Below the pieces are notes generated by a model. It saw only the letters and a program-made list of their open reading frames with translations. It searched no databases and was not told the origin of the DNA. From the NCBI GenBank assembly GCA_947303825.1, contig CAMYZK010000054.1:1-10560 (forward strand): a stretch of 10,560 nt of DNA, given 5' to 3'. The number at the start of each line of letters is the position of its first letter. Within the stretch, counting starts at the first letter, position 1. The DNA is from an uncultured Prevotella sp. Its GTDB lineage: Bacteria; Bacteroidota; Bacteroidia; Bacteroidales; Bacteroidaceae. The position numbers and the translations under genes are program-made. Positions 8,340-10,560 of this stretch are shown one piece after another.

Positions 8340-8370
8340 CAAAAATAGGTAAAAATATGCAAACAGCAAA
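8340..8370 (-). promoter_or_regulatory. Bacteroidota-type promoter for the FAS1-SusC-SusD operon
   Basis: On the minus strand, TTTG (8370-8367) is followed by a 19-nt spacer and TATTTTTG (8347-8340). This matches the known primary sigma factor consensus of Bacteroidota, TTTG then about 19-20 nt then TAnnTTTG. The following bases CACC are also common in such promoters. Transcription should begin near 8333, giving a leader of roughly 45-50 nt with an A-rich stretch (ATAAAAAAGCAAATAACAA) before the ATG at 8286 and no Shine-Dalgarno, as is usual in this phylum. A second TTTG at 8363-8360 is too close to serve as the upstream element. Confidence 0.75.
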
Positions 8371-8387
8371 ATAATTATTCTCTAAAT

Positions 8388-8416
8388 AATGACATCTTCC
8401 TTTCTTTTTTGTCATT
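8388..8416. promoter_or_regulatory. Inverted repeat AATGACA-N15-TGTCATT, candidate operator
   Basis: Two perfect 7-bp inverted half-sites, AATGACA at 8388-8394 and TGTCATT at 8410-8416, have centres 22 bp apart, which is about two helical turns. They sit 18-46 bp upstream of the TTTG element of the operon promoter, a place typical for activator binding. As RNA the same bases would form only a weak AU-rich stem with a 15-nt loop, so a dimeric protein site is the better reading. A 7-bp repeat could also occur by chance in this AT-rich spacer. Confidence 0.35.
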
Positions 8417-8485
8417 TCTGCCATACAGCGAGCATTGACCTTCTGTAAGCCGTTATGCTGCATCCTTTCGCGCGTATATATAAAT

Positions 8486-8519
8486 AATGAGGAGATACCG
8501 GTTGGGGCATCTCCTCATT
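8486..8519 (-). terminator. Hairpin terminator of the upstream modular-protein gene
   Basis: A perfect 11-bp inverted repeat, AATGAGGAGAT (8486-8496) and ATCTCCTCATT (8509-8519), encloses a 12-nt loop. It begins 26 bp after the stop codon of the right-hand gene. In the minus direction the stem is followed by ATTTATATATA, which is T-rich but not a pure T-run. It separates that gene from the promoter of the next operon, so an intrinsic terminator is the natural reading. Confidence 0.75.
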
Positions 8520-8545
8520 GCTAGAATTTTGGGTAAGTAAGAATA

Positions 8546-10560
8546 TTACTTAATCACAATGACTTTGCCGTTCTTGATGTAGAGACCCTTAGTGGCAACC
8601 TTGACAGCCTGACCGTTCAGGTTGTAGATGATGCCAGATACGGGCTGTGCATTCTCAACGACGCTGTTGATGCCAACGGTGACGGGCTCAATGTAGTCAC
8701 CAGTCTTGGTCATCGAGATGTCGTCCAATGAAACCAGACCGTCGGGGTTGGTGTTCATAATGACGAGCTTGGCACCGGCGGGAATGTTGACGTTCTCAAC
8801 AATGTTGGTTCCGGTAGTAGCCGAGCCCCATTCTTTAATCTCAAGGTCGGTATAGAGCAGAACCTCGTCGCTGCCGTCTTTAATAATGCCAAGTACGTAA
8901 GGATTTTTGTTGTCTGCGCTCTTGTCGTTACGGCCATAGATGGTTACCTTATAGGCAGCTGCATCTTTGATAGGCTCTGTCCATACGTATGCCCCCTCGT
9001 CGAGACGGATGCCACGACCCTGAGAGAAGCGGTCGAAGATGCCGTTGGAGAAGCTCCACCAGTTGTTCACTGTGCCAACCAGCTGTCCAAGACCTGTGCC
9101 TTCGCCTTCATCCACTACGGGCAGTGCCAGACGCTCAATGTCGCTGTAGTAGGCCACAGAGTCCTCACCGGCAACATATCCGAAGCCGTCCTCATTAGCA
9201 GCGGTAGGAGCGTAAGATAATTCTCCGATAAATGTCTTCTTGCCGCTAATAGTTCTATAGTTCAGGCTGCCAGGGAATGCGAAGGTCGTACCGTTCCAAG
9301 AGGTTGCAGGAGTGAAATAGTACTTGCCGTCCTTGCTATAGCCGCGAGAGGGATATACGTAATAGTTGTCGCCCTCGAAGAAGTCGCCCTGGAACGAAGC
9401 CAGACGGGCGGCTGCTCCGCTCTGTCCGTTAATCATACAGTTCAACACAGCTCCGTAAACCTCTGCGTCGCGGAATTTAACAGAGATGACAGAAGAGCCG
9501 TCCTCGGCAATAGCCACCGTCTCGCTGTCGTCGCTGTCGTAGATATACTTCTTGCTGTTGTCGGCAGCATAGAATGGAGTCTTATCGCTGTCAAGCAGCT
9601 TCACAAACTTGCCCACCTGACCGTTGCCGGTACGAGAATCCTTAATCTGGGTGTTATTGGCATCAACATACTGAATAGTGTAGTCGGCAAACTTTGCATT
9701 GCTCTTGTAGTTGGTGATGGTCAGGTTGTCTACCTTACCGCTCATCTTATTGTTAAGCCATGCAAAAATGTCAATCTGTGACAGTGCGTTAGCGTCATCC
9801 TGCCAGAAAGCGTCTGACCCCTGATGTATGACATTACCTTCTTTATCGGTCACAATCCATGCTATGGTGTGTGCTTCTATGTTGGCCATTAAACTCACAT
9901 GGAGCCACTTGTTGCACAGACCAAGGGTTGTAGAAGCGGGAGTAATCTCTTCACCCGTTTGCTCGTCGAACACTGCTTCGGTCACAACGTCGGCCTGTGG
10001 TATAATAATATCATTTACAAAAGCATTAGACTTGTCGGAGCCAATGCGGAAAACAGCGCCCTTTGGACCGTATGTGTTTTTGCCGAAACCAGCTCCATTA
10101 CCAGCAGAGAAATCCCAATTATCATGTTCCTTTGTCCACCAACGTACCTCAGCATCGCCGAGTGTCAAGATGGAACGCGTACCACTCTCATTGTAATAGT
10201 CGAACTCAACGCCTACCATTGCGGGCTGATCAAGCTTGCTGGTGAAGTCGTAGCGAGCGAAGCCGTAGCCATTTTGACAGTTATTGGCAGCGGTAAAGAC
10301 CAAAACGTTTGAGCTGAGCACGTCATCTGTGGTGATAGCCCCGCTGAGTCGGTTGTAGTTTATAAAGGGATCCACGCCGTCCTCAAAGTCATGCTTCGTA
10401 GTGGTAGCCTCAAACGGCTCATACTCCACTTCAACCACAGCCTCGGTCATGTAGCCACCAGCGGCACCACCATTACCACTCTTGATACCTTCATAAACAA
10501 GGATAGTTTCAGATTTCTGGCCCGAAGAAAAGGCATCGGTAATGTCCCATTCATGCTCTT
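8546..10560 (-). CDS. C-terminal part of a secreted multidomain protein with sorting tail (5' end outside window)
   Basis: The frame is open from the window edge to the TAA at 8546-8548: 670 visible residues, N-terminus missing. The Met at 10448-10450 is not the start, because 36 in-frame coding residues precede it (including WDITDAF and ETILVYEGI, the end of an earlier beta domain). In visible residues: about 55-285 is a concanavalin/LamG-like sandwich (HDFEDGVDPFI, VGVEFDYYN, FRIGSDKSNAFVND, WLHVSLMANI, DNLTI); 292-365 is a beta module YTIQYVDAN ... KYIYDSDD ... SVISVKFRD, similar to MucBP-type extensions; 366-480 is another module (FFEGDNYYVYPSRGY ... YYSDIERL); 485-620 is jelly-roll-like (YKVTIYGRND ... 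LVSLDDISM). The tail GIIYNLNGQAV ... KGLYIKNGKVIVIK matches sorting domains of type IX secretion cargo. I recall similar C-terminal modules on pectin- or other glycan-active enzymes of Bacteroidota, but no catalytic residues are visible, so the activity is undetermined. Confidence 0.85.
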   Translation of the reverse strand, partial: EHEWDITDAFSSGQKSETILVYEGIKSGNGGAAGGYMTEAVVEVEYEPFEATTTKHDFEDGVDPFINYNRLSGAITTDDVLSSNVLVFTAANNCQNGYGFARYDFTSKLDQPAMVGVEFDYYNESGTRSILTLGDAEVRWWTKEHDNWDFSAGNGAGFGKNTYGPKGAVFRIGSDKSNAFVNDIIIPQADVVTEAVFDEQTGEEITPASTTLGLCNKWLHVSLMANIEAHTIAWIVTDKEGNVIHQGSDAFWQDDANALSQIDIFAWLNNKMSGKVDNLTITNYKSNAKFADYTIQYVDANNTQIKDSRTGNGQVGKFVKLLDSDKTPFYAADNSKKYIYDSDDSETVAIAEDGSSVISVKFRDAEVYGAVLNCMINGQSGAAARLASFQGDFFEGDNYYVYPSRGYSKDGKYYFTPATSWNGTTFAFPGSLNYRTISGKKTFIGELSYAPTAANEDGFGYVAGEDSVAYYSDIERLALPVVDEGEGTGLGQLVGTVNNWWSFSNGIFDRFSQGRGIRLDEGAYVWTEPIKDAAAYKVTIYGRNDKSADNKNPYVLGIIKDGSDEVLLYTDLEIKEWGSATTGTNIVENVNIPAGAKLVIMNTNPDGLVSLDDISMTKTGDYIEPVTVGINSVVENAQPVSGIIYNLNGQAVKVATKGLYIKNGKVIVIK

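Noticed and set aside
10448..10450. ATG as start of the right-hand gene
   Set aside because: The frame stays open for 36 more codons to the window edge and encodes protein-like beta sequence there. No signal peptide follows this Met, which a secreted protein with a sorting tail would need.
1..10560. CRISPR arrays, tRNA or rRNA genes, insertion sequences, transposase genes
   Set aside because: No regular repeat-spacer pattern, cloverleaf, rRNA segment, transposase frame or terminal inverted repeat was found by reading both strands.

Overview
The window looks like chromosomal DNA from a gut- or oral-type Bacteroidota, most likely a Prevotella relative. The grounds are a SusC/SusD outer-membrane pair, lipoproteins with Bacteroidota-style lipoboxes, a C-terminal tail resembling type IX secretion sorting signals, a promoter of the TTTG/TAnnTTTG type, and A-rich leaders without Shine-Dalgarno sequences. 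The genus is an inference. Every gene I accept is on the minus strand, so transcription runs from right to left, and both end genes run off the window.

At the right edge (8546-10560) is the C-terminal two-thirds or less of a large secreted modular protein: a concanavalin/LamG-like beta-sandwich, an extended beta module of the YTIxYVD type, a further module, a jelly-roll-like module and a sorting tail. Any catalytic domain lies outside the window. A perfect 11-bp hairpin 26 bp after its stop codon is the likely terminator.

The 259-bp gap 8287-8545 carries that terminator, a 7-bp inverted repeat (possible operator) and a near-ideal Bacteroidota promoter (8340-8370). This promoter appears to drive a three-gene operon: a surface lipoprotein with four divergent fasciclin (FAS1) domains (5503-8286), a SusC-type TonB-dependent transporter (2015-5467) and a SusD-type surface lipoprotein (left edge to 1935). 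Gaps between them are 35 and 79 bp; the second holds a small GC-rich palindrome and a tandem repeat.

SusC would form the outer-membrane pore, SusD its substrate-binding lid, and the FAS1 protein an additional exposed binding or scaffolding lipoprotein. No glycan-degrading enzyme, sensor or sigma/anti-sigma pair is visible in the operon, so the substrate is unknown.

The most unusual point is at the left edge. The SusD protein does not stop after its conserved QNPGY terminus (residue 592) but continues in frame into a sequence resembling the MBG/YDG-type repeats of large adhesins, still open at base 1. This is either a novel SusD-adhesin fusion or a chimeric join, and it is the item most worth checking.
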